The notes beneath the pieces are model-generated. The model was given only the letters and a program-made list of their open reading frames with translations, did no database searches and was not told the DNA's origin. Made by a program: the position numbers and the translations under genes. Shown here piece by piece: positions 49,590 through 58,843 of a stretch of 64,000 nucleotides of DNA. The stretch spans positions 2,666,001-2,730,000 of the forward strand of contig NC_010407.1 of the NCBI RefSeq assembly GCF_000069225.1, given 5' to 3'. Source of the DNA: Clavibacter sepedonicus (GTDB taxonomy: Bacteria; Actinomycetota; Actinomycetes; Actinomycetales; Microbacteriaceae). Numbering within the stretch: the stretch's first letter is position 1; each line of letters starts with the position of its first letter.

Positions 49590-51611
49590 TCATCCGGCCG
49601 TGCGCACCACCCGCACCGCGCCTGCCGGCACCTCGAGCGCCCCGTCCGCCTCGGTCCCGGTGAGCAGCTCGGCGCCGCGGATCGCCACCGTCCGCGGATC
49701 GTCGGCGTGGTTGACGAGGAAGGTGAACGCCTCGCCATCGCCGTGCCGCGTCACGCGCTCCAGGCCGTCCGGGGCCGGCTCCGCGTCGATGCCCGCCTGG
49801 GCCAGCACGTCGGCGAGCAGCGCGTCGAGCGCCGCCGGGTCGAGGCGCGTCGAGACGTACCAGGCGGCGCCGGATCCGACGGCATTCCGTGTGATCGCGG
49901 GTCCATCTGCTGCCGGTCCCGACGCGTAGCGCACGAGCGCCTCGGCGCCGCACAGCACGATGTCGTCGGCCCAGCCGGTTCCCGTCGCGCCGGAGTCGAG
50001 CGCCACGGTCTCGTCGGCGCGCAGCGGAATGAACTCCTGCACGCCGAGCCCCAGCACGTCGCGGAGCGCGCCGGGCGCCATCCCCTCGTGCACGGCGTCG
50101 TCCTGATCCACGATGCCGCTGAAGTACGACACCACGAGCCGCCCGCCGCCCGCGACGAAGTCCCTGAGGTTCCGCGACCCCTCCTCGTCGAGCAGGTACT
50201 GGGCGGGTGCGAGCACCACGTCGTAGCCCGACAGGTCGTGGTGCGGATGCGCGAAGTCGACCGTCACACCCCGGTGCCAGAGCGCCGTGTAGAAGGCCTC
50301 GACGCGCTCGCGGTGGTCGAGCTCCACCGACGGGCGCCACTCGAGATCCTGCGCCCAGGACGACTGGATGTCCCAGAGGATCGCGACGCGGGCGCGGACG
50401 CGGGATCCGCGCACGGGCGCGAGCGCGGCCACGTCCGCGCCGAGCGCCACGACCTCGCGCCAGATCCGCGTGTCCGTGCCACCGTGCGGCAGCATCGCCG
50501 AGTGGAACTTCTCCGCGCCGAAGCGGGAGGCGCGGAACTGGAAGAACATGACGGCGTCGGATCCGCGCGCCACGTGGGCGAGGCTGTTGCGCGCCATCTC
50601 CCCGGGCCGCTTCGCGATGTTGCGCGGCTGCCAGTTCACGGCGGATGTGGAGTGCTCCATGAGCATCCACGGCCGGTTGCCCGCGAAGGAGCGCGTGAGG
50701 TCGGCGTCGAGCGCGAGCATCACGTGGCTGTCCCGGCGCTCGGCCGTGAGGTAGTGGTCGTTCGCGACGACGTCGACCTCCCGGCTCCACCGCCAGTAGT
50801 CGATGGACGGGCAGCTCGATGCCATGAAGTTCGTGGTGATCGGCAGATGGGGCGTGTGCTCCCGGATCGCGTCACGCTCGGCGGTGAAACAGGCGAGGAG
50901 CGCATCCGACGTGAAGCGCGCGAAGTCGAGCCGCTGCGTCTGATTCGTGGTGCTCGCCGACTGCCGGGGGGCGTCGATCTCGTCCCACGTCCCGTATCGC
51001 TGACCCCAGAACGACGTGCCCCACGCGCGGTTGAGTTCATCCAGCGAGCCGTATCGGGCCTCGAGCCAGGCACGGAAGGCGCGCACCGAGTGGTCGGAGT
51101 AGCAGTCGCTGATGGGCGCGCCGTACTCGTTGTGCACGTGCCACATCACGAGAGAGGGGTGGTCCCGGTAGCGCTCGGCGAGCCGGCGGGCGATCTCCGT
51201 CGCCGCCCTGCGGTACTCGGGGCTCGAAGGGCTGACCATGCCGCGGGATCCGAAGCCGAGCGCCGTGCCGGAGCGCGTGACGGGACGCGAGTCGGGGTAG
51301 CGCGCCCAGAACCAGGCGGGCGGAGCGGCGGTGGGCGTGCCCAGGTCGACGTCGATCCCGTTGGCGTGGAGGAGGTCCATGACCTCGTCGAGCAGCGCGA
51401 AGTCGTACACGCCTTCGCTCGGCTCCAGCACGGACCACGAGAAGATGCCGATGCTCACGAGGTTCACGCCAGCCTCGCGCATCAGCCGGACGTCCTCGTG
51501 CCACGTCTCGCGGGGCCACTGCTCCGGGTTGTAGTCACCGCCGTATCGCAGGGCTTCGGTGCCGCGCGGCCAGGTGAGCGGGCGCGGGCTGTCGCGGCGA
51601 TCCGGATCCAT
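49590..51611 (-). CDS. GH42 family beta-galactosidase
   Basis: A 673-aa cytosolic glycosidase. GH42 landmarks: ALRYGGDYNPEQWPRETWHE, VNLVSIGIFSWSVLEPSEGV, MVSPSSPEYRRAATEIARR, VMWHVHNEYGAPISDCYSDH (acid/base Glu in HNEYG), and PWMLMEHSTSAVNWQ (nucleophile Glu). Trimerisation and C-terminal beta domains follow (~400-673). ATG 51611 has AAAGGAG upstream. It is divergent from a sugar ABC importer, and an operator lies in its leader. It likely hydrolyses galactosides imported by the neighbouring transporter. Confidence 0.93.
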   Translation of the reverse strand: MDPDRRDSPRPLTWPRGTEALRYGGDYNPEQWPRETWHEDVRLMREAGVNLVSIGIFSWSVLEPSEGVYDFALLDEVMDLLHANGIDVDLGTPTAAPPAWFWARYPDSRPVTRSGTALGFGSRGMVSPSSPEYRRAATEIARRLAERYRDHPSLVMWHVHNEYGAPISDCYSDHSVRAFRAWLEARYGSLDELNRAWGTSFWGQRYGTWDEIDAPRQSASTTNQTQRLDFARFTSDALLACFTAERDAIREHTPHLPITTNFMASSCPSIDYWRWSREVDVVANDHYLTAERRDSHVMLALDADLTRSFAGNRPWMLMEHSTSAVNWQPRNIAKRPGEMARNSLAHVARGSDAVMFFQFRASRFGAEKFHSAMLPHGGTDTRIWREVVALGADVAALAPVRGSRVRARVAILWDIQSSWAQDLEWRPSVELDHRERVEAFYTALWHRGVTVDFAHPHHDLSGYDVVLAPAQYLLDEEGSRNLRDFVAGGGRLVVSYFSGIVDQDDAVHEGMAPGALRDVLGLGVQEFIPLRADETVALDSGATGTGWADDIVLCGAEALVRYASGPAADGPAITRNAVGSGAAWYVSTRLDPAALDALLADVLAQAGIDAEPAPDGLERVTRHGDGEAFTFLVNHADDPRTVAIRGAELLTGTEADGALEVPAGAVRVVRTAG

Positions 51612-51626
51612 GTCATCTCCTTTGAC

Positions 51627-51640
51627 TGTGTGCGCTCCCA
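51627..51640. promoter_or_regulatory. LacI-type operator, beta-galactosidase side
   Basis: TGTGTGCGCTCCCA, degenerate copy of the operators at 51715 and 51773, just upstream of the GH42 start. Confidence 0.6.
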
Positions 51641-51686
51641 GTTCTAACACACGCAGTTCGGGAGGTAACGACCGCATCACGGGTAA

Positions 51687-51716
51687 TTGACACGCCCTTT
51701 GTGCTGTGCGTTACTG
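51687..51716 (+). promoter_or_regulatory. Promoter of the sugar ABC transporter operon
   Basis: TTGACA at 51687-51692 and, at ~17-18 bp, a weak -10 (GTTACT/TTACTG). The next operator begins at its downstream edge, so repressor binding would block initiation. Confidence 0.5.
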
Positions 51717-51728
51717 AGAGCGCTCACA
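51715..51728. promoter_or_regulatory. LacI-type operator, transporter side 1
   Basis: TGAGAGCGCTCACA with palindromic core GAGCGCTC. Confidence 0.72.
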
Positions 51729-51772
51729 GTCAGCGTCGACCCGTATCTCGTCACCCGACGGCCTGTGCTCTG

Positions 51773-51786
51773 CGTGAGCGCTCCCA
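51773..51786. promoter_or_regulatory. LacI-type operator, transporter side 2
   Basis: CGTGAGCGCTCCCA with the same GAGCGCTC core, 58 bp from the previous site, 25 bases before the binding-protein ATG. Confidence 0.72.
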
Positions 51787-51811
51787 CTCAGCCTTTCGCC
51801 AAGGAGGACGA

Positions 51812-53106
51812 ATGCGCACATCCATCCGCACAGCCGCGGTCGCGGCGGCAGCTGCCGCCGTGCTGATCACCACCGGATGCGCCCCGGGCGCAGCAGACGA
51901 CGGGCCCGTCGAGCTCAGCTATTGGGCTTGGGCGCCCGACCTCGACAAGGTCGTCGACATCTGGAACCAGCAGAACCCCGACATCCAGGTCACCGTGAAC
52001 AAGCAGGACGGCGGCGACCCCGCCGTCACCAAGCTGCTCACCGCGATCAAGGCAGGCAGCGGCGCCCCGGACCTGATGCAGGCCGAGTACCAGAAAATCC
52101 CGACCCTCGTCTCCGCCGACGCGATCGCGGACATCTCCGAGCAGGGCGCCGGAGACCTCGAGGGCGACTTCAGCGCAGGCGTGTGGTCGAGCGTGACCCT
52201 GGGCGGCGACGCCGTCTACGCGATCCCGCAGGACGTCGCACCCATGATGCTCTTCTACCGCGCGGACATCCTCGCCGAGCGCGGCATCGCCGTCCCGACG
52301 ACGTGGGACGAGTACCGTGCCGCGGCGGACGCCGTGCACGCGGCCGACCCCTCGCAGTGCCTCGGCACGTTCTCCGCGAGCGACGCCGGATCCTTCGCGG
52401 GACTCGCGCAGCAGGCGGGTGCCTCCTGGTGGTCCATCGACGGCGACGCGTGGGGAGTGGGCATCGCGGCGCAGCCCACGGAGGAGGTCGCGTCGTACTG
52501 GGCGACCTCGTCGAGTCCGGCGCCATCGACAACAAGCCCATGTACACGCCGGAGTGGAACCAGGGGCTGAACGACGGCACGCAGGTCGGCTGGATCAGCG
52601 CCGTGTGGGCGCCCAGCGTCCTCGCTTCCAACGCGCCGGACACTGCGGGGAAGTGGGCCGCGGCACCGCTGCCGCAGTGGGACGCGTCGTCGCCCGCGAC
52701 CGGCACGTGGGGCGGATCCACCACCGCCGTCACCACGCAGTCGGAGCACAAGGAAGCGGCCGTGGAGTTCGCCAAGTGGCTGAACACCGACCCGGAGGCG
52801 GTGAAGGCGCTCGCCGACATCTCGAACGTCTACCCGGCGGACACCGAGGCAGTGGCCGACGCGCTCGACACCGCGCCCGAGTTCTTCAGCTCGCAGCCCG
52901 ACTTCTACGACGTCGCGGCCGAGGCTGCCGACTCGATCGCGCCGTTCACCTACGGTCCGAACGTCAACGTCGCGTACAGCGCCTTCAACGACGAGTTCGC
53001 GAAGGCCGCTGACAGCCGCAAGAGCGCCGACTTCCTCGCGGCCGTCGACGCCATGCAGCGGATCACGGTGGCCGACATGGAGAAGAACGGCTTCACGGTC
53101 AGGTGA
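51812..53106 (+). pseudogene. Sugar ABC transporter substrate-binding lipoprotein, frameshifted
   Basis: It encodes ~431 aa if repaired. The signal peptide and lipobox ITTGC end at Cys23; then LSYWAWAPDLDKVVDIWNQQ, SGAPDLMQAEYQKIPTLVSA, GGDAVYAIPQDVAPMMLFYR, typical of family 1 carbohydrate-binding proteins. At TEEVASYW (near 52500) the frame breaks. GDLVESGAIDNKPMYTPEWN continues in the next frame to 53106 and reads naturally to the end (DMEKNGFTVR). The DNA has TGGGCGAC where TGGGGCGAC would restore the frame, a one-G deletion. AAGGAGGAC precedes ATG 51812. Either importer function is lost in this strain or this is a sequencing error. Confidence 0.85.
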
Positions 53107-53210
53107 CCCCACCGTTCCGCCGGTCGGTGCACGATGCCGGCCGGCGGATCCCCCGGCGCCCGAGGCGCCATCCGCGCCGACGCGCATCCCCAGACAGAGA
53201 GGTCTCCCAC

Positions 53211-54203
53211 GTGACCGAGACGGCGGCGCCCGCGCGCCCGACCCCCACCGGCGCAGGCTCCGCACCGCGCCTCCCCGCGGCGCGTCCGCGCACGCACGGC
53301 ACGTTCCGCTCGCGCGTGCTGGTGCCCTATGCGATGCTCGCCCCGGGTATCATCCTGTTCGCCCTGTTCATGCTCGCCCCCATCGTCTACACGCTGATGC
53401 TCAGTTTCCAGAGAAAGCAGGTCGTGGGCCTCGGGCTGGGCTCGGGCGGCAGTACCACGGTCTTCGCCGGGCTCGACAACTACGCGGGTGCGCTCGGGGA
53501 TCCCGAGTTCGCCGCGTCGGTCGGCCGGGTCCTCCTCTACGGGCTCATCCTCATCCCGTGCATGCTCGGCCTCGCCCTGCTGTTCGCGCTCCTGCTCGAC
53601 TCCCGGCGCTCCCGGGCCACGGGCTTCTCGCGCGTCGCGATCTTCCTGCCCTACGCCGTCCCGGCGGTCATCAGCTCACTGCTCTGGGGCTTCCTCTACC
53701 TGCCGGCCGTGAGCCCCTTCTACTACCTCGCGGACCTCGTCGGATGGGACGCACCCGAGGTGCTGTCCAGCGGCCTCATCATGTTCGGCATCGCCAACAT
53801 CGCGCTATGGGGCGGCGTCGGCTTCAACATGATCGTGATGTACACGTCCCTCAAGGCCGTGCCCACCGAGATCTACGAGGCCGCCCGCATCGACGGCGCG
53901 AGCGAGGTGCAGGTGGCGCTGCGCATCAAGATCCCCATCATCACGCCATCGCTCATCATGACCGGCTTATTCTCGATCATCGCGACGCTGCAGGTCTTCG
54001 CCGAGCCGACGACGCTGCGTCCCCTCACCAACACCCTCTCCACGAGCTGGACGCCGCTCATGAAGATCTACCGCGACGCGTTCACGCGCGACGACATCTA
54101 CTCGGCGGCCGCCAGCTCGATCGTGATCGCAGGAGCCACGTTCCTCGTGTCGTTCCTGTTCCTCCGCGTCGTGCAGAAGCGCGCCTTCGGACAGGAGGAC
54201 TGA
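53211..54203 (+). CDS. Sugar ABC transporter permease (MalF type)
   Basis: A 330-aa protein with six helices. SRVLVPYAMLAPGIILFALF is helix 1; the EAA loop is EIYEAARIDGASEVQVALRI followed by KIPIITPSL. It starts at GTG 53211 behind AGAGAGG; a longer frame from 53103 is Arg-rich and unlikely. Second gene of the importer operon. Confidence 0.92.
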   Translation: MTETAAPARPTPTGAGSAPRLPAARPRTHGTFRSRVLVPYAMLAPGIILFALFMLAPIVYTLMLSFQRKQVVGLGLGSGGSTTVFAGLDNYAGALGDPEFAASVGRVLLYGLILIPCMLGLALLFALLLDSRRSRATGFSRVAIFLPYAVPAVISSLLWGFLYLPAVSPFYYLADLVGWDAPEVLSSGLIMFGIANIALWGGVGFNMIVMYTSLKAVPTEIYEAARIDGASEVQVALRIKIPIITPSLIMTGLFSIIATLQVFAEPTTLRPLTNTLSTSWTPLMKIYRDAFTRDDIYSAAASSIVIAGATFLVSFLFLRVVQKRAFGQED

Positions 54204-54206
54204 CCC

Positions 54207-55109
54207 GTGTCCACGATCACCGCCCCGCGCGCCGCTGGCGAGCGCGCCCTCACCCCACCGCTCGCCCCGCGCCGCCGCGCGCCCGGTCGTCCCAGCGCGG
54301 TCGCGACCGTCATCCTGATCCTCGGCGCCGTCTACTGCCTGCTGCCCGTCGTCTGGGTCGTCATGGCCTCGACCAAGAGCTCGGGCGAGCTGTTCTCCAC
54401 CTTCACGTTCGCGCCGAGCGCCAACCTGTTCGCGAACATCGCCGAGCTCAGCGCCTACCGCGACGGCATCTACTGGCGCTGGATGCTCAACACCGCCCTC
54501 TACGCGGGCGTCGGCGCCATCCTCTCCACCTACGTCTCCGCGCTGTCCGGCTACGTGCTCGCGAAGTTTGCGTTCCCCGGCCGCGACGCCGTGTTCACCG
54601 TACTGCTCATGGGTGTGCTGGTCCCCGGTGTGATCCTCGCCATCCCGCAGTACTTCTTGATGGCGCAGGTGGGCCTCACCAACACGTACTGGGCGGTGCT
54701 GCTGCCGCAGATCATCAGCCCCTACGGCATCTACCTCGCTCGGATCTACTCGGCGGCGTCCGTGCCGACCGATGTCATGGAGGCGGCGCGCACCGACGGC
54801 GCGAAAGAGATGTACGTGTTCCACCGCATCGCGATGCCGATGATGCTGCCGGGCCTCGTCACGATCCTGCTGTTCCAGTTCGTCGCGATCTGGAACAACT
54901 TCCTGCTGCCGTACATCATGCTCGGCGACGACAGCCTGTTCCCGCTCACGGTCGGGCTCAACGGCCTGCTGAACCAGGGGGCGTCGGCGCCGTCGATGTA
55001 CACGCTCGTGATCACGGGGGCCCTGCTGTCGATCCTGCCGCTCATCGCGATGTTCCTGCTGCTGCAGCGGTTCTGGCGCGTCGACCTCGCGGCCGGCGCC
55101 GTCAAGTAA
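54207..55109 (+). CDS. Sugar ABC transporter permease (MalG type)
   Basis: A 300-aa protein with six helices. The EAA loop is DVMEAARTDGAKEMYVFHRI followed by AMPMMLPGL; MASTKSSGELFSTFTFAPS is the usual MalG N-terminal loop. It starts at GTG 54207, three bases after the previous stop. No ATPase gene is present, as is usual where a shared MsiK-type ATPase energises many sugar importers. Confidence 0.92.
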   Translation: MSTITAPRAAGERALTPPLAPRRRAPGRPSAVATVILILGAVYCLLPVVWVVMASTKSSGELFSTFTFAPSANLFANIAELSAYRDGIYWRWMLNTALYAGVGAILSTYVSALSGYVLAKFAFPGRDAVFTVLLMGVLVPGVILAIPQYFLMAQVGLTNTYWAVLLPQIISPYGIYLARIYSAASVPTDVMEAARTDGAKEMYVFHRIAMPMMLPGLVTILLFQFVAIWNNFLLPYIMLGDDSLFPLTVGLNGLLNQGASAPSMYTLVITGALLSILPLIAMFLLLQRFWRVDLAAGAVK

Positions 55110-55122
55110 GGGGGGGCGACCC

Positions 55123-55128
55123 TAGACT
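55123..55128 (+). promoter_or_regulatory. -10 box of leaderless lacI-type gene
   Basis: TAGACT six bases before ATG 55135, giving the regulator its own promoter downstream of the importer genes. Confidence 0.55.
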
Positions 55129-55134
55129 CGCGCC

Positions 55135-56151
55135 ATGGTCACCAGAAGCGGCAGGCGGCGTCCCACCATCGAGGACGTCGCGGCCGAGGCGGGGGTGTCC
55201 CGGGGCACCGTGTCCCGCGTCCTCAACGGCGGCCACTGGGTGAGCGCGGACAAGCTGCAGGCCGTCAACGCGGCGATCAAGAAGACGCAGTACCGCGTGA
55301 ACCCCCACGCCCGAGGGCTGGTCACGCGCCGATCCGACTCTGTGGCGTTCCTCCTCACGGAGCGGCACGAGCTCCTGTTCGAGGACCCGAACTTCTCCCG
55401 GCTGATGCGCGGCACGGCGGAGGCGCTCGCCGAGCGCGATGTGTCGCTCGTGCTGATCATGGCGGGCACGCCGGACGAGCAGCGGCGGGCGAAGGAGTTC
55501 ATCATCGCGGGCCACATCGACGGCGTGCTGCTCGTGTCGTGGCACAGCGGAGCGCGGGACCTCGTCAACGACATCCACCTCGCGGGCGTGCCGGTCGTCG
55601 CGTGCGGGGTGCCCCTCGGCTTCGAGCGGAGCCTCGGCTACGTCGCGGCGGACGACGAGGAGGGCGCGCGCACCATGACGGCGCATCTGCGCGGCCTCGG
55701 GCGCACGCGCGTCGAGACGATCACGGGCCCGCCGGACACCTCGGGCGGCACGAAGCGGCTCGAGGGATATCGGGCCGAGCTCGGCGACGCCTTCGATCCG
55801 GCGCTCGTCGCGGTCGGGGACTACGGAGTGGAGAGCGGCGCGCGGGCGATGGCCGAGCTGCTCGAACGGGCTCCGGACCTCGACGCGGTGTTCGCCGCCA
55901 ACGATCTCATGGCGACGGGCGCGTTGCGTGTGCTCGCCGAGCGCGGCCGCCGCGTGCCCGAGGACGTCGCCGTCGGCGGGTTCGACGACTCGCCCGTCGC
56001 CGCCACCGCGTCGCCGGCCCTCACCACGATGCGGCAGCCGTTCGACCGCGTCAGCTCCGAGATGGTGCGCCTGCTCATGCAGGTGATCGAGGGGGAGCGG
56101 CCCGCGAGCATCGTGCTGCCGACCGACCTCGTGATCCGCGACTCCGCCTGA
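55135..56151 (+). CDS. LacI family regulator of the galactoside regulon
   Basis: A 338-aa protein. HTH: RPTIEDVAAEAGVSRGTVSR with VLNGGHWVSADKL, hinge NPHARGLVTRRSDSVAFLL, and effector domain (LFEDPNFSRLMRGTAEALAE, DGVLLVSWHSGARDLVNDI, VFAANDLMATGALRVLAERG, VAVGGFDDSPVAATASPALT). It ends the importer cluster and most likely binds the three GAGCGCTC-type operators between the GH42 and importer genes, responding to a galactoside. Confidence 0.9.
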   Translation: MVTRSGRRRPTIEDVAAEAGVSRGTVSRVLNGGHWVSADKLQAVNAAIKKTQYRVNPHARGLVTRRSDSVAFLLTERHELLFEDPNFSRLMRGTAEALAERDVSLVLIMAGTPDEQRRAKEFIIAGHIDGVLLVSWHSGARDLVNDIHLAGVPVVACGVPLGFERSLGYVAADDEEGARTMTAHLRGLGRTRVETITGPPDTSGGTKRLEGYRAELGDAFDPALVAVGDYGVESGARAMAELLERAPDLDAVFAANDLMATGALRVLAERGRRVPEDVAVGGFDDSPVAATASPALTTMRQPFDRVSSEMVRLLMQVIEGERPASIVLPTDLVIRDSA

Positions 56152-56177
56152 CCGGATCAAGCCGGGCGACCTCGTGC

Positions 56178-56218
56178 ACACGAGGGCCGCCCGCGACGTG
56201 CGCGGACGGCCCTCGTGT
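56178..56218. terminator. Bidirectional terminator
   Basis: 12-bp perfect stem ACACGAGGGCCG / CGGCCCTCGTGT (56178-56189, 56207-56218) between the convergent LacI and sigma-factor genes. Confidence 0.82.
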
Positions 56219-56230
56219 CGTGCGGCGGGA

Positions 56231-57274
56231 TCAGCCGCGGATGTACATCTCCAGCTCCGGGATGCGGAGCTTGGCGAGCACCTTCTTCTCGATCTGGCGC
56301 ACGCGCTCGCGCGTCACGCCGAGCTGCTGGCTCACGAAGGCGAGCGAGCGCGGCTCGAGGCCGGCCAGGCCGAAGCGCATCCGCACGACCTCGGCGTCGC
56401 GCTCGGCGAGCCCGTCGATGAGGCGCGTGACGTGCGCGGCCATGAGCTGCTGCGTCACCACGTCGATGGGCTGCGTGACGTCGGCGTCCTCGATGAGGTC
56501 GGCCATCTCGGTGTCGCCGTCGCCGCCGCTGCCGCCCACGAGGACCTGCAGCGACATGGGCTCCTGCGCGCGGTCGAGCAGGTAGCGCACCTTGGTGACG
56601 GGCGTGTCGGACTCGCGCGCGATCTCCTCCATGGAGGGGTCGCGGCCGAGCTCGTCTCCGAGCTCGCGCTGCACGGCGTTGATGCGGTTGATGTGCTCGA
56701 CCGTGTGCACGGGGATCCGGATGGTGCGGCTCGTGTCGGCCATGCCGCGGGTGATGGACTGCTTGATCCACCAGGACGCGTAGGTCGAGAACTTGAAGCC
56801 GGCCTGGTAGTCGAACTTCTCGACGGCGCGGACGAGGCCCATGTTGCCCTCCTGGATGAGGTCCAGGAACGGCAGGCCGCGGCCCGTGTAGCGCTTGGCG
56901 ATGCTGACGACGAGGCGCAGGTTCGCGTTCACGAGGTGCTGCTTGGCGCGCATCCCGTCCTGGGCCAGCGTCTGGTACTCGCGGCGCTCGGCGGGGGTGA
57001 GGTCGGTGCGGGTGTCGAGGACCTCCTGCGACAGCACGCCCACCTCGATGCGGCGGGCGACGCTCACCTCGAGCTCGGCGGTCAGCAGCGGCACGCGGCC
57101 GATCTGGCGCAGGTAGTCCTTCACGGCGTCGGTGCTGGCGCCGGGGGTGACGAGCGAGGGCTCGGGGAGGTCGGAGTCCGCGTACGGATCCACGGGGCGG
57201 GCGGACTCGATGTGGTCGAGCTCGGTGTCGGAGGCGGTCTCGGCGGCCGTGGTCCTGGTCGGTGTCATCGTCAT
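56231..57274 (-). CDS. Group 2 sigma-70 family sigma factor (SigB/HrdB-like)
   Basis: A 347-aa protein. Region 1.2 [19 protein letters not shown]; region 2 [38 protein letters not shown] and [20 protein letters not shown]; region 3 [20 protein letters not shown]; region 4 [20 protein letters not shown] and [20 protein letters not shown]. It lacks the long region 1.1 of the primary sigma, so it is a group 2 paralog. It recognises -10 boxes of the TANNNT kind. The long AT-rich 5' region suggests complex control. Confidence 0.9.
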   Translation of the reverse strand: MTMTPTRTTAAETASDTELDHIESARPVDPYADSDLPEPSLVTPGASTDAVKDYLRQIGRVPLLTAELEVSVARRIEVGVLSQEVLDTRTDLTPAERREYQTLAQDGMRAKQHLVNANLRLVVSIAKRYTGRGLPFLDLIQEGNMGLVRAVEKFDYQAGFKFSTYASWWIKQSITRGMADTSRTIRIPVHTVEHINRINAVQRELGDELGRDPSMEEIARESDTPVTKVRYLLDRAQEPMSLQVLVGGSGGDGDTEMADLIEDADVTQPIDVVTQQLMAAHVTRLIDGLAERDAEVVRMRFGLAGLEPRSLAFVSQQLGVTRERVRQIEKKVLAKLRIPELEMYIRG

Positions 57275-57590
57275 GGTGCCCGTTCCTTCCGTGCCGTCGC
57301 GGACGGCATCGTCATGCGGGCCCGCGTCCGTTAGACGGGGGTCTCTGCGAGGTCCCGTGTTCCACAGGGCTCTCGCTGGGAGGCCGGATCACGACCTCGA
57401 GCACCTAACTTAGCGTGCGATTCCTTTGGGGCCCAAACGTTTGTATACACACGTAATATCCGGTCGAAGCCGGTCTCGAGAGGCCGGCCCCCACCGGTGC
57501 GCACAATCTTATTGGGGACGAATGATTAGCGCAGGGGGTTGCGTCTGATCCTCGGCGGTTGTACATCTGCTCGCCACCTACACTTGACGG
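57275..57590. other. 316-bp AT-rich promoter region between sigma factor and phosphatase genes
   Basis: It holds TGTATACA palindrome (57442-57449), an interrupted hairpin GCCGGTCTCGAGAGGCCGGC (57469-57488), several TA-rich boxes usable as -10 elements, and the leaderless box for 57591. No coding sequence. Confidence 0.55.
57579..57584 (+). promoter_or_regulatory. -10 box of leaderless phosphatase gene
   Basis: TACACT six bases before GTG 57591. Confidence 0.55.
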
Positions 57591-58235
57591 GTGGTCGCCT
57601 CACGAATCCATCTCGTCCGCCATGGCGAGGTGCACAACCCGCACGGAGTCCTCTACGGACGCATCCCGGGATACGGCCTCTCCGAGCTCGGCCACCGCAT
57701 GGCCGACGCCGCCGCGCAGGCGCTGGAGGAGGCGGGTGCCCCCGTCAACCGCGTCATCGCCTCGCCGCTGCAGCGCGCGCAGGAGTCCGCGGCCCCGTGG
57801 GCCGAGCGCTTCGCCCTCGAGGTCCAGACCGACGAGCGGGTCATCGAGCCCACCAACCGCTTCGAGGGATCCAAGTTCCCCTCGCCCGCCCGCATCGCGC
57901 GCTCGCCGCGCCTCTGGCCGCTGGTCGTCGATCCCGTGAAGCCCAGCTGGGGCGAGTCGTACCGCTCCATCGCCGCGCGCATGGCGGAGGCCGTGAAGGC
58001 CGCGTACCGCTCCGTGCCCGACGGCGACGTCGTCATCGTCAGCCACCAGCTGCCCATCTGGATGGTCCACCTCTCCCTCTCGGGCGAGCGCCTCTTCCAC
58101 GACCCGCGCCAGCGCCGCTGCGCCCTGTCGAGCATCACCACGGTCGAGCGCGTCGGCGACCGCTTCGTCGAGACGGGCTACATCGACCCGGCGGCCGGTC
58201 TCGCCGCCGACGCCGTCGACCAGGGGGCGGTGTGA
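57591..58235 (+). CDS. Histidine phosphatase (phosphoglycerate mutase-like) family protein
   Basis: A 214-aa protein. The catalytic RHG motif is RIHLVRHGEVHNPHG at ~6-20; VIASPLQRAQESAAPWAERF and WGESYRSIAARMAEAVKAAY follow, and the second His is in VVIVSHQLPIWMV. It precedes the cytochrome c maturation genes with a TGATG overlap into the ResA-like gene, so it is the first gene of that operon. The substrate is unknown. Confidence 0.9.
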   Translation: MVASRIHLVRHGEVHNPHGVLYGRIPGYGLSELGHRMADAAAQALEEAGAPVNRVIASPLQRAQESAAPWAERFALEVQTDERVIEPTNRFEGSKFPSPARIARSPRLWPLVVDPVKPSWGESYRSIAARMAEAVKAAYRSVPDGDVVIVSHQLPIWMVHLSLSGERLFHDPRQRRCALSSITTVERVGDRFVETGYIDPAAGLAADAVDQGAV

Positions 58236-58843
58236 TGCCCGGCGTCAGCCGTCGCAGCATCCTCGCCGCCGCCGCATCCGCCGTGCTGGGTGCCGTCGCG
58301 CTCTCGGGCTGCACCGAGGATCCGCTCGCCGCCGAGTTCAAGGCCGGCGACAACAAGCGCTACATCGCCGGCGACGGCACGTTCACCGAGATCCCGCTCG
58401 CCGAGCGCGCGGCACCCGTCGAGTTCTCCGGCACGCTGTCGGACGGCACGGAGATCACCTCGGCTGACTACGTCGGCGCCGTCACGGTCCTCAACTTCTG
58501 GTACGCCGAGTGCCCGCCCTGCCGCCTCGAGGCGAAGGACCTGCAGGCCGCGAGCGAGGAGCACGCGCCCGACGGCGTCAAGTTCCTCGGCGTCAACACG
58601 CGCGACCAGCGCCCGAACGTCGACTCCTTCGACAAGACCTACGGCATCACCTACCCGTCCGTCCTCGACGTCGAGGACACGTCCATGCAGCTCGCGTTCG
58701 CCGGCACCATCGCGCCGAACGCCGTGCCCGCCACCATCATCCTCGACCGCCAGGGGCGCGTCGCCTCCCGGGTGCTCGGGCAGATCGACCCCGGGGTGCT
58801 CCGCACGCTCGTGAAGGACACCGTCGCCGAGGCGGCGGGGTAG
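58235..58843 (+). CDS. TlpA/ResA-like thiol-disulfide oxidoreductase lipoprotein
   Basis: A 202-aa thioredoxin-fold protein. The signal peptide ends in lipobox ALSGC; the redox site is NFWYAECPPCRLEAKDL (CPPC); the cis-Pro region is NAVPATIILDRQGRV. It acts outside the membrane to reduce apocytochrome c cysteines before haem attachment, receiving electrons from CcdA, whose gene follows immediately. Confidence 0.92.
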   Translation: MPGVSRRSILAAAASAVLGAVALSGCTEDPLAAEFKAGDNKRYIAGDGTFTEIPLAERAAPVEFSGTLSDGTEITSADYVGAVTVLNFWYAECPPCRLEAKDLQAASEEHAPDGVKFLGVNTRDQRPNVDSFDKTYGITYPSVLDVEDTSMQLAFAGTIAPNAVPATIILDRQGRVASRVLGQIDPGVLRTLVKDTVAEAAG

